From Mesobacillus foraminis (GTDB lineage: Bacteria > Bacillota > Bacilli > Bacillales > Cytobacillaceae): 64,000 nucleotides of DNA. A program made the translations under genes and the position numbers. Shown piece by piece: positions 43,522 to 52,727 of the stretch (its first letter is position 1; each line of letters begins with the position of its first letter). The stretch is taken from NCBI RefSeq assembly GCF_004340465.1, contig NZ_SLVV01000010.1, forward strand, positions 223,897 to 287,896, in the 5' to 3' direction. The notes beneath the pieces were generated by a model. The model was not told the DNA's origin, made no database searches, and worked only from the letters and a program-made list of their open reading frames with translations.

Positions 43522-44554
43522 TTCATCGGTCACTAAAAACAGTCAGCAGAGCCTGCATATTCCAAAAAATTTCAGGATGATACTAGTCATATGTTTTGCC
43601 TTTCTCGGCATATGTGTGATTGCATCTCTGGCCTTGGGTTCCCGTGTGGTGGGGTTTAATGGATTGATAGACGGTTTATTTCATAGAAACATAGACTCCT
43701 ATGAGGTAAATGTGGTGCGCAACCGGATTCCACGCACCGTTTTCAGTTTATTTTGCGGAGCGGCACTCGGAGTATCCGGAGCACTTATGCAAGCGGTCAC
43801 GCGCAATCCTATTGCCGATCCGAGTATCCTGGGCGTTAACACCGGGGCTTCATTGTTTGTTGTTTGCGGAATTGCGTTTTTCAATATAAGTACTGGCAAT
43901 GAGTATATATGGCTAGCTTTAGTCGGGGCTGCAGTTACGGCAGTGTTCGTTTTTGGAATCGGCTCAATGGGGCGTGGTGGTGCCACCCCCATTAAGCTTG
44001 TTTTAGCGGGTGCGGCCACAAGTGCAGCCCTGGCTTCTCTGGTGACTGCCATCATGATTCCCCGCTCTTATGTCATGGATCAATTCCGGTTTTGGCAGGT
44101 GGGAAGCGTCGGTTCGGGAACCTGGAGTGCAATTGCGACGTTCATTCCGTTTCTGATCATCGGAATCCTGATCGCGGTGATTACAGCCCCAGCGCTAAAT
44201 GCACTGGCATTGGGAGACGATGTTGCGACCGGACTGGGCGTTCGGACAGGAATCTTAAGGCTTCTTGCGGCGCTTGGGGCTGTGGTTTTATGTGGTGCAA
44301 CTACTGCTTTGGCAGGGCCAATTGGTTTTGTTGGGCTTTTGGCAACGCATGTAATACGCCTTATTCTTGGTCCCGACTTGCGTTTTGTGATTCCGATGTC
44401 AGCTATTTCAGGAGCCATGATATTAACTGTATCTGATGTATGCGGCAGGCTCATCGGAAGCCCAGGAGAGCTTGAAGTCGGCGTAGTGACCGCGTTCATT
44501 GGGGCTCCAATCCTCATAATCTTAGCGATGAGATCGAAAGTAGGTTCATTATGA
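43514..44554 (+). CDS. FecCD-family iron-siderophore permease 1
   Basis: This 346-aa membrane protein overlaps the binding-protein stop by 8 nt (ATGAATAG), which indicates translational coupling. FecCD marks include RIPRTVFSLFCGAALGVSGALMQAVTRNPIADPSILGVNTGAS and GPIGFVGLLATHVIRLILGPDLRFVIP. About ten helices are expected. It forms the channel with the next gene product. Confidence 0.92.
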   Translation: MNSSSVTKNSQQSLHIPKNFRMILVICFAFLGICVIASLALGSRVVGFNGLIDGLFHRNIDSYEVNVVRNRIPRTVFSLFCGAALGVSGALMQAVTRNPIADPSILGVNTGASLFVVCGIAFFNISTGNEYIWLALVGAAVTAVFVFGIGSMGRGGATPIKLVLAGAATSAALASLVTAIMIPRSYVMDQFRFWQVGSVGSGTWSAIATFIPFLIIGILIAVITAPALNALALGDDVATGLGVRTGILRLLAALGAVVLCGATTALAGPIGFVGLLATHVIRLILGPDLRFVIPMSAISGAMILTVSDVCGRLIGSPGELEVGVVTAFIGAPILIILAMRSKVGSL

Positions 44555-45582
44555 TAAATGAATCTCTTGAATTTATTATGGCAGGAAGACGTCAAAGGCA
44601 GCGCCGATGGGTCCTGGTCACCGGCTTTCTTGCGGTCCTTTCATTTATTCTTTGCGGTGCCATGCTGTTACTGGGGAGCACCATCTATCCAGTTAAAGAT
44701 GTCTTCCGTGCACTCACCGGAGAACAGCTTCAAGGAGTATCTTTTGCCGTGAATACGATACGTTTACCCAGAATGCTGGCAGGTCTTTTTGCCGGTTTTG
44801 CATTTGGTCTTGCCGGCAACACCTTCCAGACGATGCTGCGTAACCCGCTTGCGAATCCGAATGTGATCGGTATTACCTCCGGTTCAAGCGCAGCCGCTGT
44901 TTTTTGCATCATCATCCTCCATACAAGCGGAGGAGTTGTTTCCATTGCTTCTGTGATTGCTGGTCTTGCTACAGTACTATTCATATATTTATTATCCAGG
45001 GGAAAGGCATTCTCGGTCGGGCGATTAATCCTCATTGGAATCGGCTTACAGGCGATGCTTGATGCCATGATATCCTATCTTCTTCTGGTTGGCGCACAAC
45101 AAGATATTCCAGAAGCGCTCAGATGGCTGACCGGCAGCCTAAATGGCGCCCAAATGCATGAGCTGCCACCTCTTGTGGCAACGTTTTTTATTTTTGCACC
45201 CATTGTGATCTTACTTGGAAAACATCTAAGTATATTAGAACTTGGAGAACAATCAGCCGCTTCTCTCGGCATAGATACGGACAAGACAAGGATTTTGCTT
45301 ATTGTGAGTTCCGTCATCATGATTGCGGTCGCCACCGCTACAACGGGTCCAATCGCCTTTGTAGCTTTCCTATCGGGTCCAATTGCGAAAAGACTTGTTG
45401 GAGTAGGGTTCTCAAATGTAATTCCTGCGGGTCTTGTTGGAGTTAATTTGGTTTTGGGGGGAGATCTGATCGGACAATTTGCTTTTGCTTACAGATACCC
45501 CGTAGGCATAATAACCGGAATACTGGGAGCTCCGTATCTAATCCTCTTGCTCATCCGAATGAATCGAAAGGGAGAGTTATAA
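44551..45582 (+). CDS. FecCD-family iron-siderophore permease 2
   Basis: This 343-aa membrane protein starts within the previous stop (ATGA overlap). The characteristic segments are RLPRMLAGLFAGFAFGLAGNTFQTMLRNPLANPNVIGITSGSS and GPIAFVAFLSGPIAKRLVG. It pairs with permease 1. The overlap chain of the four genes (8, 4 and 1 nt) fixes stoichiometric expression of this importer. Confidence 0.92.
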   Translation: MINESLEFIMAGRRQRQRRWVLVTGFLAVLSFILCGAMLLLGSTIYPVKDVFRALTGEQLQGVSFAVNTIRLPRMLAGLFAGFAFGLAGNTFQTMLRNPLANPNVIGITSGSSAAAVFCIIILHTSGGVVSIASVIAGLATVLFIYLLSRGKAFSVGRLILIGIGLQAMLDAMISYLLLVGAQQDIPEALRWLTGSLNGAQMHELPPLVATFFIFAPIVILLGKHLSILELGEQSAASLGIDTDKTRILLIVSSVIMIAVATATTGPIAFVAFLSGPIAKRLVGVGFSNVIPAGLVGVNLVLGGDLIGQFAFAYRYPVGIITGILGAPYLILLLIRMNRKGEL

Positions 45583-46385
45583 TGAAACCGAATCATATTT
45601 TTCAAGCCGAAGAAACCGTAGCAGGCTACGATGGTAAAACGGTTGTCCAAGGAGTAGACCTTGTGATCCCCAGTAATAAAATAAGCGTTATTATTGGGGC
45701 GAACGCTTGCGGAAAGTCGACGCTGCTTAAAACACTGGCAAGGCTTATCAAGCCCACATCCGGCCAGATCACTCTTGATGGAAAGCCGATTGGAAAAATA
45801 CCTCCAAAACAATTGGCTCGAGTACTAGGACTGCTGCCGCAATCCCCCATTGTTCCAGAAGGAATTTCTGTTGCGGATTTAGTCGGAAGAGGAAGGTTCC
45901 CGCACCAATCATTGCTAGGTGGATGGACAAAAAAGGACTATGAGGCAGTTGCCGAAGCAATGAGAATTATGAATGTAACGGAGCTTGCAAATCATAATAT
46001 CGACGAACTTTCAGGCGGCCAAAGACAGCGTGTCTGGATTGCAATGGCTCTTGCGCAGCAAACCGACATTTTATTTCTCGATGAACCAACAACCTTTTTA
46101 GATATAACCTATCAAGTCGAAATTCTTGACCTGCTCACAGACCTAAATCGAAAACACGGAACGACAATTGTTATGGTTCTTCACGATATCAACTTGTCCG
46201 CGCGATACGCAGACCATATCTTTTCCCTTCATCAAGGAAAGCTTGTGGCTGAGGGTGAACCATCAAAGGTTATCACAAGCACATTAATTAAAGACATTTT
46301 CGGGCTCGACTGTACTGTGATAAAAGACCCCATTTCGGGCTCTCCTTTGGTCATCCCAAAAGGACGATATCATATTAAGACTTAA
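45582..46385 (+). CDS. Iron-siderophore ABC transporter ATPase
   Basis: This 267-aa protein starts on the last base of the permease stop (TAATG). Walker A is GANACGKST (Gly39-Thr47), with the signature LSGGQRQR at 143-150, Walker B ILFLDEP (Asp167, Glu168) and the switch His in MVLHDINLS. It belongs to the FecE/FhuC/YusV group. It completes a full ferric-siderophore importer. Confidence 0.93.
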   Translation: MKPNHIFQAEETVAGYDGKTVVQGVDLVIPSNKISVIIGANACGKSTLLKTLARLIKPTSGQITLDGKPIGKIPPKQLARVLGLLPQSPIVPEGISVADLVGRGRFPHQSLLGGWTKKDYEAVAEAMRIMNVTELANHNIDELSGGQRQRVWIAMALAQQTDILFLDEPTTFLDITYQVEILDLLTDLNRKHGTTIVMVLHDINLSARYADHIFSLHQGKLVAEGEPSKVITSTLIKDIFGLDCTVIKDPISGSPLVIPKGRYHIKT

Positions 46386-46646
46386 CCCGTGCAGGATTCC
46401 GGCGGCTTGTACTTGGTAGTGTCCTTATCTTTGATTTAACTAACAAGTAAGGAATTATATATTTTTTTGATGTCATTAAGAATGTGAATTGTTTAATTCA
46501 TAAAAGAAAAAAAGGATGTATAATGGATAAGTTTTAGAGGTAATCAGCCACATAATTTTGTTTGGGCCTTTTGATATTAATTCGCAGGACATTTAAAAAC
46601 TTTGCCGAATATTGCATTTGTAAATATTTGGTGAGAGGTGAAGGCT
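46386..46646 (+). other. Spacer after the siderophore operon
   Basis: No clear terminator follows the ATPase gene. TATAAT at 46519-46524 could be a -10 for the next gene, but no good -35 is found. Nothing else is recognised. Confidence 0.35.
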
Positions 46647-47084
46647 TTGATTAATACAGTGAAGGAATACAAACTTCAAAACGGTGAAAAACTTGGCAAT
46701 TATTTAGAAAATGAATATGCTAGTTTTAAAACTGAATGGTCACAAATTGGCAATGTCGTTACGTTTTTAGTTTATGTGCCAGGGTTAAGAAGTCCTAACA
46801 TCTTTAAATGGGAAGTTAAAGGGGATTCAATTTATTCAACAAATGAATCAGCTATAACAGTGACACCAGAATTGAACAAAACAAATCTAGAAATCGCTGA
46901 GAATCGGAACTTTATTCGTGGAGAAGATTTAATGATCCATAACTATGTAAAAGAGAATTATCGTGAAAATAGTCAACCTATCGAGGTTGTATTTGACGAA
47001 GCAAGTAAGGAATTTGGTCTGCCACAAGAGGATATTGAAGCTATTTATTTAAAAGTGGAGAATACCTCATATAAAAAAGGTTAA
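46647..47084 (+). CDS. Hypothetical protein (145 aa)
   Basis: The start is placed at TTG 46647, 6 nt after GAGAGGTG; GTG 46638 lies inside that site. The product begins MINTVKEYKLQNGEKLGNYL and continues with FKTEWSQIGNVVTFLVYVPG. It is soluble and acidic, of mixed alpha/beta type, with no signal peptide, membrane segment or known motif visible. Codon use is AT-rich compared with the pectin genes. I do not recognise the family. Confidence 0.6.
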   Translation: MINTVKEYKLQNGEKLGNYLENEYASFKTEWSQIGNVVTFLVYVPGLRSPNIFKWEVKGDSIYSTNESAITVTPELNKTNLEIAENRNFIRGEDLMIHNYVKENYRENSQPIEVVFDEASKEFGLPQEDIEAIYLKVENTSYKKG

Positions 47085-47908
47085 TATGAAATAAGTATAA
47101 TAGTAAAACTGAACATAGTTTTTATTATGTTGTTGCCTGAAGAGGATTTGGATAAGCCTGTTTCCTAGCAACGGATTATATCTTTATTTTTCTTGGAGTT
47201 ACTTCCTCAATGGAAGGAATCCAGGCGGAATGCGATCAATAAATAAACAAATTTAATTAATTATTTAATCTCATAATATATAAGACACTCTTTTGGGGAG
47301 TGTCTTAATTTTTGTTTTTTAGTCACTTTATTTATTAAATCATTAATGTAACGATAAAAAATGTACGGGACTTCGAGTTTAATATATGTTTTCAAAAGGC
47401 CTCGCGGTATTGCTTTGTTCGTGAGTGCCAGCCATGGTTTCAATACGAAGATAATATTAAAGTAAAAAAATTTATTAAGCGAGTGACAATTAATAAAAGG
47501 TAAAAGCACCACAAAATTAATTAATTTTAGCTATTAATGGAAAGTTTAATATTTTATTAATATCAACAAAAAATAATATATAAGCCAGTTGTCGACAAAC
47601 TGAGCACTTTCATTATGAATGTGGCAATTTCTATTTTAGGGCAGAGGTTAAAAAAAATCATGAAATAATTTTCCTTTTTTCCAAGGCTGAAATCCTAAGC
47701 AGGTACCCCCAGGAGCAGGCCATTCCTTCAAGGCCCAGCTTAATCATGTCAGGGCTGGTCAGGCGTTGGCCCTTTTCTTAATGGTAATTTAATTGTTTAC
47801 CAACAGGCAAGTTTCCAGGTATAATGAAGGATGTTGAATTTCGGATATCGAAACATTTGTACTTTCGTAGAGAATGTAAAAAATTAAATAAAGAAAGGCG
47901 AGAGCAAC
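47085..47908. other. AT-rich gene-poor segment
   Basis: The segment contains a terminator-like hairpin (AAGACACTC 47282-47290 with GAGTGTCTT 47298-47306, then T-rich). A minus-strand frame at 47261-47512 (83 codons, NKAIPRGLLKTYIKLEVPYI) runs through that hairpin and is probably decayed or spurious. A -10 TATAAT is near 47823, with TTTACC 18 bp upstream, before the exporter gene. Confidence 0.4.
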
Positions 47909-49135
47909 TTGGATAAATCTAGTGCAAAGAAACGACTGCAGCTTGCTGTACTTCTAGGATCACTTGGAATTTTGGGTCCTTTTACAATCGATACGTATTT
48001 GCCGTCCTTTCCTACCATTGTAAAAGATTATAATACGACCGCTTCACTCGTTCAGATTAGTCTGACATCCTGCTTATTGGGTCTTGGTCTAGGGCAATTA
48101 GTCATTGGTCCATTAAGTGATGTGAAGGGACGCCGAAAACCTTTGTTGTTTTTCCTTGGATTGTACATCCTGGCTTCCCTGGCATGCTCATTTTCACCGA
48201 ATATCTATTTCCTGATTGCGTGCCGGTTTGTGCAAGGGTTCGCCGCGTCAGGTGGAATTGTCCTATCAAGGGCAATCGTAAGGGACCTTTACAGCGGAAA
48301 GGAATTGACAAAGTTTTTTACTTTAATGGTGTTAGTAGGGAACCTCGGACCAATCATTGCCCCGATTGCCGGAGGAGCGATCCTTGCTTTTAACGATTGG
48401 AATTGGGTTTTTATTGCACTGGCATGTATTGGAATGATCTTACTCTTTACCGTATCATTTAAGTTAAAAGAGACGCTGCCAACTGAAAAGCGTGTCCCGA
48501 GTAATTTGCCTTATGTAATGAGCAATTTCGGTACATTATTTAAAAATAAAGAGTTCATGGGCTATGCATTAACTCAGGGGTTTATCACTGCCGGTATATT
48601 TGCCTATGTTTCTGGTATTCCGTTTGTCTATCAGAATGTTTACGGAGTGAGCCCCCAAGAATTTAGTCTTTTGTTTGGGGTCAATGGATTGGCTTTAATC
48701 ATTGGGAGTCAGTTAGTGGGTCGCTTAACTGACACCATTTCGGAAGGGACTTTCCTGAAAATAGGCCTGGTCATTGCGAATGTATCGGGTTTATGGTTAT
48801 TGATTGCACTCTCACTAAAAGCCCCGCTTATCGGAGTCGCTATCCCGGTTTTCTTTTTCTTATCATCCATTAGTATGATCGGAACGACTTCTTTTACCTT
48901 GGCCATTCAGTCACAAGGACATATGGCGGGCAGCGCTTCTGCCTTATTGGGTGTATTGCCTTTTGTCATGGGCTCTCTATCTGCTCCGCTTGTAGGGATT
49001 GGCGGAGCCAACACAGGAGTTCCGATGGCCGCCGTCATTTTTGGCGCCAGCATTTTGGCTTTCCTTTGTTATTTCATCATGGTAAGTAAAACCAAAGCCC
49101 AGGAGACGCTTCAGATGGTTAACCGCAAAGCCTGA
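47909..49135 (+). CDS. Bcr/CflA-family MFS drug exporter
   Basis: TTG start after AAAGGCGAGAG. The 408-aa protein has 12 predicted helices and the Bcr/CflA hallmarks: GPFTIDTYLPSFPTI in helix 1, GQLVIGPLSDVKGRRKPL (motif A), RFVQGFAASGGIVLSRAIVRDL (motif B-like) and GPIIAPIAGG. Members export bicyclomycin, chloramphenicol, sulphonamides or small metabolites such as cysteine. The specificity here is open. It is a stand-alone gene with a terminator at 49208. Confidence 0.88.
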   Translation: MDKSSAKKRLQLAVLLGSLGILGPFTIDTYLPSFPTIVKDYNTTASLVQISLTSCLLGLGLGQLVIGPLSDVKGRRKPLLFFLGLYILASLACSFSPNIYFLIACRFVQGFAASGGIVLSRAIVRDLYSGKELTKFFTLMVLVGNLGPIIAPIAGGAILAFNDWNWVFIALACIGMILLFTVSFKLKETLPTEKRVPSNLPYVMSNFGTLFKNKEFMGYALTQGFITAGIFAYVSGIPFVYQNVYGVSPQEFSLLFGVNGLALIIGSQLVGRLTDTISEGTFLKIGLVIANVSGLWLLIALSLKAPLIGVAIPVFFFLSSISMIGTTSFTLAIQSQGHMAGSASALLGVLPFVMGSLSAPLVGIGGANTGVPMAAVIFGASILAFLCYFIMVSKTKAQETLQMVNRKA

Positions 49136-49207
49136 GATGGAGTTTTTCTTTTAGAAGGTAATATTAAAAAACAAATATTGAAATCTATAAAAATTTTAAC
49201 CAATTTG

Positions 49208-49241
49208 AAATGGCTGTCTATGGAGATGGCCATTCTTTTTT
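49208..49241 (+). terminator. Terminator of the Bcr/CflA gene
   Basis: AAATGGC and GCCATT (14-nt loop) are followed by CTTTTTTG. Confidence 0.65.
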
Positions 49242-49271
49242 GATTGTACTAACATGACGTAACACTGACAA

Positions 49272-49298
49272 AAACAGCTTCGTATCGAAGCTGTTTTT
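49272..49298. terminator. Bidirectional terminator
   Basis: AAACAGCTTCG and CGAAGCTGTTT form an 11-bp stem around TAT and end in T runs on both strands. It lies just past the stop of the minus-strand 56-aa gene. Confidence 0.85.
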
Positions 49299-49308
49299 TA
49301 TAACATAT

Positions 49309-49479
49309 TTATGCTGAAAGTTTCTTAATTCCTTTATTATTTATGGTTATATTTTTATATTGAGAATGCAGGACAACTAAATCATATTGATCTTTTTCTT
49401 TTAGGCCATTAATTATAATAAAAGTTGCAGAAATACAAATTAAAAATAAACTTACAGTAATCAACCAAGCTACGAACAT
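49309..49479 (-). CDS. 56-aa membrane protein under a putative Fnr promoter
   Basis: ATG 49479 follows AAGGGGGAAATAAG. The product begins MFVAWLITVSLFLICISATF and continues IIINGLKEKDQYD, that is one N-terminal membrane helix and a 30-residue charged tail. A bidirectional terminator directly follows the stop. An Fnr palindrome at 49539-49554 and a TAAAAT -10 at 49512-49517 lie upstream with activator spacing. I know no named family. The full set of gene signals makes it likely to be real. Confidence 0.65.
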   Translation of the reverse strand: MFVAWLITVSLFLICISATFIIINGLKEKDQYDLVVLHSQYKNITINNKGIKKLSA

Positions 49480-49538
49480 CTTATTTCCCCCTTTTGAATG
49501 AACTTAAGGTCATTTTAATTGATTGATAATCGCTTAAA

Positions 49539-49554
49539 TGTGACATAAATCACA
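49539..49554 (-). promoter_or_regulatory. Fnr box centred at -41.5 of the 56-aa gene promoter
   Basis: TGTGACATAAATCACA is a perfect TGTGA-N6-TCACA. With TAAAAT (49512-49517, minus strand) as -10, the start falls at 49505 and the box centre at -41.5, the class II activator position. Confidence 0.68.
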
Positions 49555-49831
49555 ATAAAAGGGTATAGATGTTACAATTTTTTTAACTATTGGATTAAAA
49601 ATAAATGCAATTGAATTTACTTCAAATAGGAAGTAAAACAGTTCACCCAGGGACAAGGGGCTGGTATTTTATTCAGTAACATTGATATTTGTAAAAGCAT
49701 GATGCCCTGCAGTGTATTTAGGTCATTTATTGGAAAGTGTTCTGATGTTCCAATGGAAGCATGCCAAAAAATAATCCCTGTTATTCCTATTTACCAATCG
49801 TAACAAGTTCGCCATAACTTTGTTGCTATTA

Positions 49832-49847
49832 TGTGAAAATATTCACA
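49832..49847 (+). promoter_or_regulatory. Fnr-type palindrome upstream of the DoxX gene
   Basis: TGTGAAAATATTCACA fits TGTGA-N6-TCACA. TATAAT at 49876-49881 is the nearest good -10, which places the palindrome centre at about -48.5. The inner spacing (N4 between TGTGAA and TTCACA) makes Rex less likely. Confidence 0.5.
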
Positions 49848-49932
49848 AATACCTATTTATCTATAAAAATTATCATATAATTACAGTGTAAAGATTAATA
49901 AAACAAAACACAAAACAAGGGGAGAACAGATC

Positions 49933-50427
49933 ATGTTCAAATTTTTAAGAGAAAATAAGATAGCAGCCATTATTCTTACATTCGTACGTGTATACTTCGG
50001 ATATGCCTGGCTTACAGCAGGCTATCATAAATTAACAGGAGGATTTGATGCAGCCGGCTTCCTGAAAGGAGCAGTGGCCAATCCAGTTGCTGGTCCAGAC
50101 GGAATCGTATATGGATGGTATGTAGAGTTCTTAAAAAACATCGCAATCCCTAACGTGGATATTTTCAACATATTAGTTCCTTGGGGAGAGTTCTTGATCG
50201 GTCTTGGATTGATACTCGGATGCCTGACAACAGCAGCTGCATTCTTCGCCATGTTCATGAACTTCAGCTTCTTGCTTGCAGGAACAGTATCTCATAACCC
50301 AACCGACATCCTCATGGCAGGAATCATTCTGGTAGCTGGATACAATGCCGCACAATTCGGATTGGATCGTTATGTGCAGCCACTTCTGAAAAAAGTAACA
50401 AGGAAAGAGCAGAAAACAGAGGCCTAA
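49933..50427 (+). CDS. DoxX-family membrane protein
   Basis: This 164-aa protein with four predicted helices begins MFKFLRENKIAAIILTFVRV and has the DoxX marks YAWLTAGYHKLTGGF and PWGEFLIGLGLILGCLTTAAAFFAMFMNFSF. DoxX/DoxD relatives are linked to thiosulfate:quinone oxidoreduction or to redox protection of membranes. AAGGGGAG precedes the ATG. An Fnr-like palindrome upstream suggests oxygen-dependent expression. No enzymatic partner is adjacent. Confidence 0.85.
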   Translation: MFKFLRENKIAAIILTFVRVYFGYAWLTAGYHKLTGGFDAAGFLKGAVANPVAGPDGIVYGWYVEFLKNIAIPNVDIFNILVPWGEFLIGLGLILGCLTTAAAFFAMFMNFSFLLAGTVSHNPTDILMAGIILVAGYNAAQFGLDRYVQPLLKKVTRKEQKTEA

Positions 50428-50737
50428 CACCCTCTGTTTTTTGTTTCCTACAGGGGGGAAGTGGGAGTAATTCTTAATATGAAAATTACAAATAACCGGT
50501 GTTCTAAATTTTTACTAATAGGGTGGGAGGTTAAACTAAGAAGTAGCATTCCAAATTTATAAAAGGAGTTTTTCTCACTCAAATCTTCGTGTAAGACAGT
50601 AGGGTACAAATTTATATACTCTCGGATATCATTCGCTAGGTTTCACGTTAAGGACTGCTTTGTGAGCTGAAACTTCTTCTTTTAAACTACTTTGAATCTT
50701 TAATTAACATCCTAAAATAAGTGCAATAGTTAAAAGA
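50428..50737. other. Spacer after the DoxX gene
   Basis: No gene or structured RNA is recognised. Some short AT-rich inverted repeats are present, and the region ends in the terminator of the minus-strand operon. Confidence 0.35.
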
Positions 50738-50790
50738 ACACCTTTTCGGTTTAATACTGTTCTTTTTCAGTACTTAGGAAAGGTGTCTTT
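50738..50790 (-). terminator. Terminator of the aldose dehydrogenase operon
   Basis: ACACCTTT and AAAGGTGT enclose a second paired segment (TAATACTG with CAGTACTTA). On the minus strand it lies just past the last stop of the three-gene operon. Confidence 0.6.
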
Positions 50791-50798
50791 TGTATTTT

Positions 50799-51743
50799 TT
50801 ATTTTATTGCGTTTTCGACATATTCTAAGTTTCCACTTGGCCATGTCCTATTTTGAATTGGTTTTAAAATATCAAGCACTTCTTTTAATAAATCCTGATC
50901 TATTGGTTCTTCCATCCAAGTAATATTTTTCCCGATATTTTCCACACTGGCTGTACTAACCAGAGTCGTAGTTATTTTTTCATTTTGGACTGAGAATTGG
51001 ATGGCTAACTTGGATAGATCTGCTCCATTCTTTGAACAAAAATCGGCGGCCTGTTTACAGATCATCCGGATTTCGTGATCAGCAGGATGCCAAGCTACAA
51101 GTGGTCTTGAACTCAATAATCCCATCGACAAAGGAGAGGCATTTATTAATCCTGTTTTTTTCTTTTCTAATAAAGGTATGATCGATAGAAGGGACGTATC
51201 ATTTAATGAATAATGGCAATACGATAAAATCACATCCAACTCGGTCTGATTCAGTACTCTTTCAAAAATGGGCAATGGAAGTCCTGACACTCCAAAGAAA
51301 CGGATTTTCCCTTCCTTTTTCAGTTCCTGTAGTGCTGGTATTCCTTCTTCCATGATTTGATCAATTGAACCGAACTCAATATCATGCAGCAAAAGGATAT
51401 CTACATAATCGGTTTGCAATCTATTAAGACTCTCATCAACACTTTTCAATATACGCTGCTTCGAGAAATCGAATTCTTGTTCTCCGTAACGGCCTGCTTT
51501 TGTCGACAAAATAAACTTTTCTCTTGGGATTTCTGCTAAAGCTTTACCCAATATAGTCTCCGCCTTTGTTAATCCATAATAAGGAGATACGTCAATTAAA
51601 TTAATTCCATGCTCAATCGCTGTATGGACAGTTTTAATTCCTTCTGTTTCATTAATATCTCTGAATACGGAGCCTAAAGAAGAAGCTCCAAAACTAAGAA
51701 TGGAAACGTCCAAACCCGTATTTCCTAATCTTCTGTATTTCAC
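50799..51743 (-). CDS. Aldo/keto reductase, probable L-galactose/L-fucose dehydrogenase
   Basis: The start is placed at GTG 51743 (MKYRRLGNTGLDVSILSFGA), 7 nt after GGAGG; a longer form from 51809 lacks a site. The 314-aa TIM barrel has the AKR tetrad: Asp and Tyr in LIDVSPYYGLTKAE, Lys in FILSTKAGRYG and His in ILLLHDIEF. Plant L-galactose dehydrogenase and bacterial D-threo-aldose (L-fucose) dehydrogenases belong to this group and oxidise C1 to the lactone. The adjoining lactonase gene gives the next step. L-galactose versus L-fucose is discussed in the findings. Confidence 0.8.
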   Translation of the reverse strand: MKYRRLGNTGLDVSILSFGASSLGSVFRDINETEGIKTVHTAIEHGINLIDVSPYYGLTKAETILGKALAEIPREKFILSTKAGRYGEQEFDFSKQRILKSVDESLNRLQTDYVDILLLHDIEFGSIDQIMEEGIPALQELKKEGKIRFFGVSGLPLPIFERVLNQTELDVILSYCHYSLNDTSLLSIIPLLEKKKTGLINASPLSMGLLSSRPLVAWHPADHEIRMICKQAADFCSKNGADLSKLAIQFSVQNEKITTTLVSTASVENIGKNITWMEEPIDQDLLKEVLDILKPIQNRTWPSGNLEYVENAIK

Positions 51744-51815
51744 TGCTATTCCTCCATTTAAGCTGTATTTGCGAAACAATAACGGATCATTCGGGGATTT
51801 TTGCTGCAAATTATA

Positions 51816-52646
51816 CTATTTCAACTTGTAAAACTCCAATGCATTTTCACCAAAAATCTTTGCTTCTTCCTCTTTTGTTATTCCTCCAGGAAGGACTTCC
51901 CATAGAAGTTCAAAGACTTCATTATAACTCGCAGCCAGAAGACAAACAGGCCAATCGCTTCCAAACATGATACGGTTCTTTCCAAACACCTGGACAATAT
52001 GATGAACATAAGCCACAAAATCTTCTTTCTCCCAGATCATATGGTCAGCCTCCGTAACCATCCCGGATAATTTACAATAAATATTGGGGTGTCGTGCAAT
52101 CTGTTCCATTTGTGTTTTCCAGGGCTCCAGGTTTCCCTGTTTAATTTCTGGCTTCGCAATATGATCAATCACTCCACGGATTGGAACCTTTTTCAATAAT
52201 TCCAATACTGCTGGCAGCTGATTTGATCGGACCAGAAGATCAACAGGGAGATCCAATTCTGCAAAATAGGAAAAGGCATTTAAGTAACTAGGCTCCAAAA
52301 TCTTATTTTCATCAGTCATATCTTGAATCATTACACGAATACCGACCAATTTGGGATTTTCCCTAAACCTGCGAAGGTGTTCTTTATAAGAAGGATTTTC
52401 AGGATCAATCCAGCCAACGACACCAGCAATGGTCTCGGACTCATTGCTAAGAGAGAGGATAAATTCTGTTTCTTCTATGGTTGGAGCCGCCTGAACGACA
52501 ATGGTTTTTTCAATTTTATTTTTTTTTAAGTGAGGTTTTAAATCTTTTTCAAGAAAATCACGATACAGTTTAGGGATCTCAGGCGTAATCCAGCCATAAT
52601 CATTACGATCTATTTTCCAATAATGATGGTGTGCATCAACTCTCAT
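51816..52646 (-). CDS. Amidohydrolase-2 family sugar lactonase
   Basis: This 276-aa protein of COG3618 has MRVDAHHHYW with the His6-x-His8 pair, VIDHIAKP, IYCKLSGMV and MFGSDWPVC. These are the metal and substrate residues of L-fucono-, L-galactono- and L-rhamnono-lactonases. It opens the lactone made by the adjacent dehydrogenase to the aldonic acid. The gene lies 72 nt before the AKR and 81 nt after the Zn dehydrogenase in one minus-strand operon. The family also includes 4-sulfomuconolactonases, but the context rules those out. Confidence 0.85.
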   Translation of the reverse strand: MRVDAHHHYWKIDRNDYGWITPEIPKLYRDFLEKDLKPHLKKNKIEKTIVVQAAPTIEETEFILSLSNESETIAGVVGWIDPENPSYKEHLRRFRENPKLVGIRVMIQDMTDENKILEPSYLNAFSYFAELDLPVDLLVRSNQLPAVLELLKKVPIRGVIDHIAKPEIKQGNLEPWKTQMEQIARHPNIYCKLSGMVTEADHMIWEKEDFVAYVHHIVQVFGKNRIMFGSDWPVCLLAASYNEVFELLWEVLPGGITKEEEAKIFGENALEFYKLK

Positions 52647-52727
52647 AATAATTCATCCTTTCCATACCAGTTTTTTTTATATAATTATTCTCAAGGTTTT
52701 ATATGACCAAAAAGGACTAATTTGTGT

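Noticed and set aside
43699-44595. Long minus-strand frames opposite the FecCD permeases
   Set aside because: They are antisense shadows of membrane-protein codons in a tightly overlapping operon.
47261-47512. 83-codon minus-strand gene
   Set aside because: The frame runs through a terminator-like hairpin, has no ribosome site and no recognisable domain; kept only as a note in the gap entry.
49832-49847. Rex operator before doxX
   Set aside because: The TGTGAA and TTCACA halves are 4 bp apart, whereas Rex sites have six; the Fnr spacing fits better.
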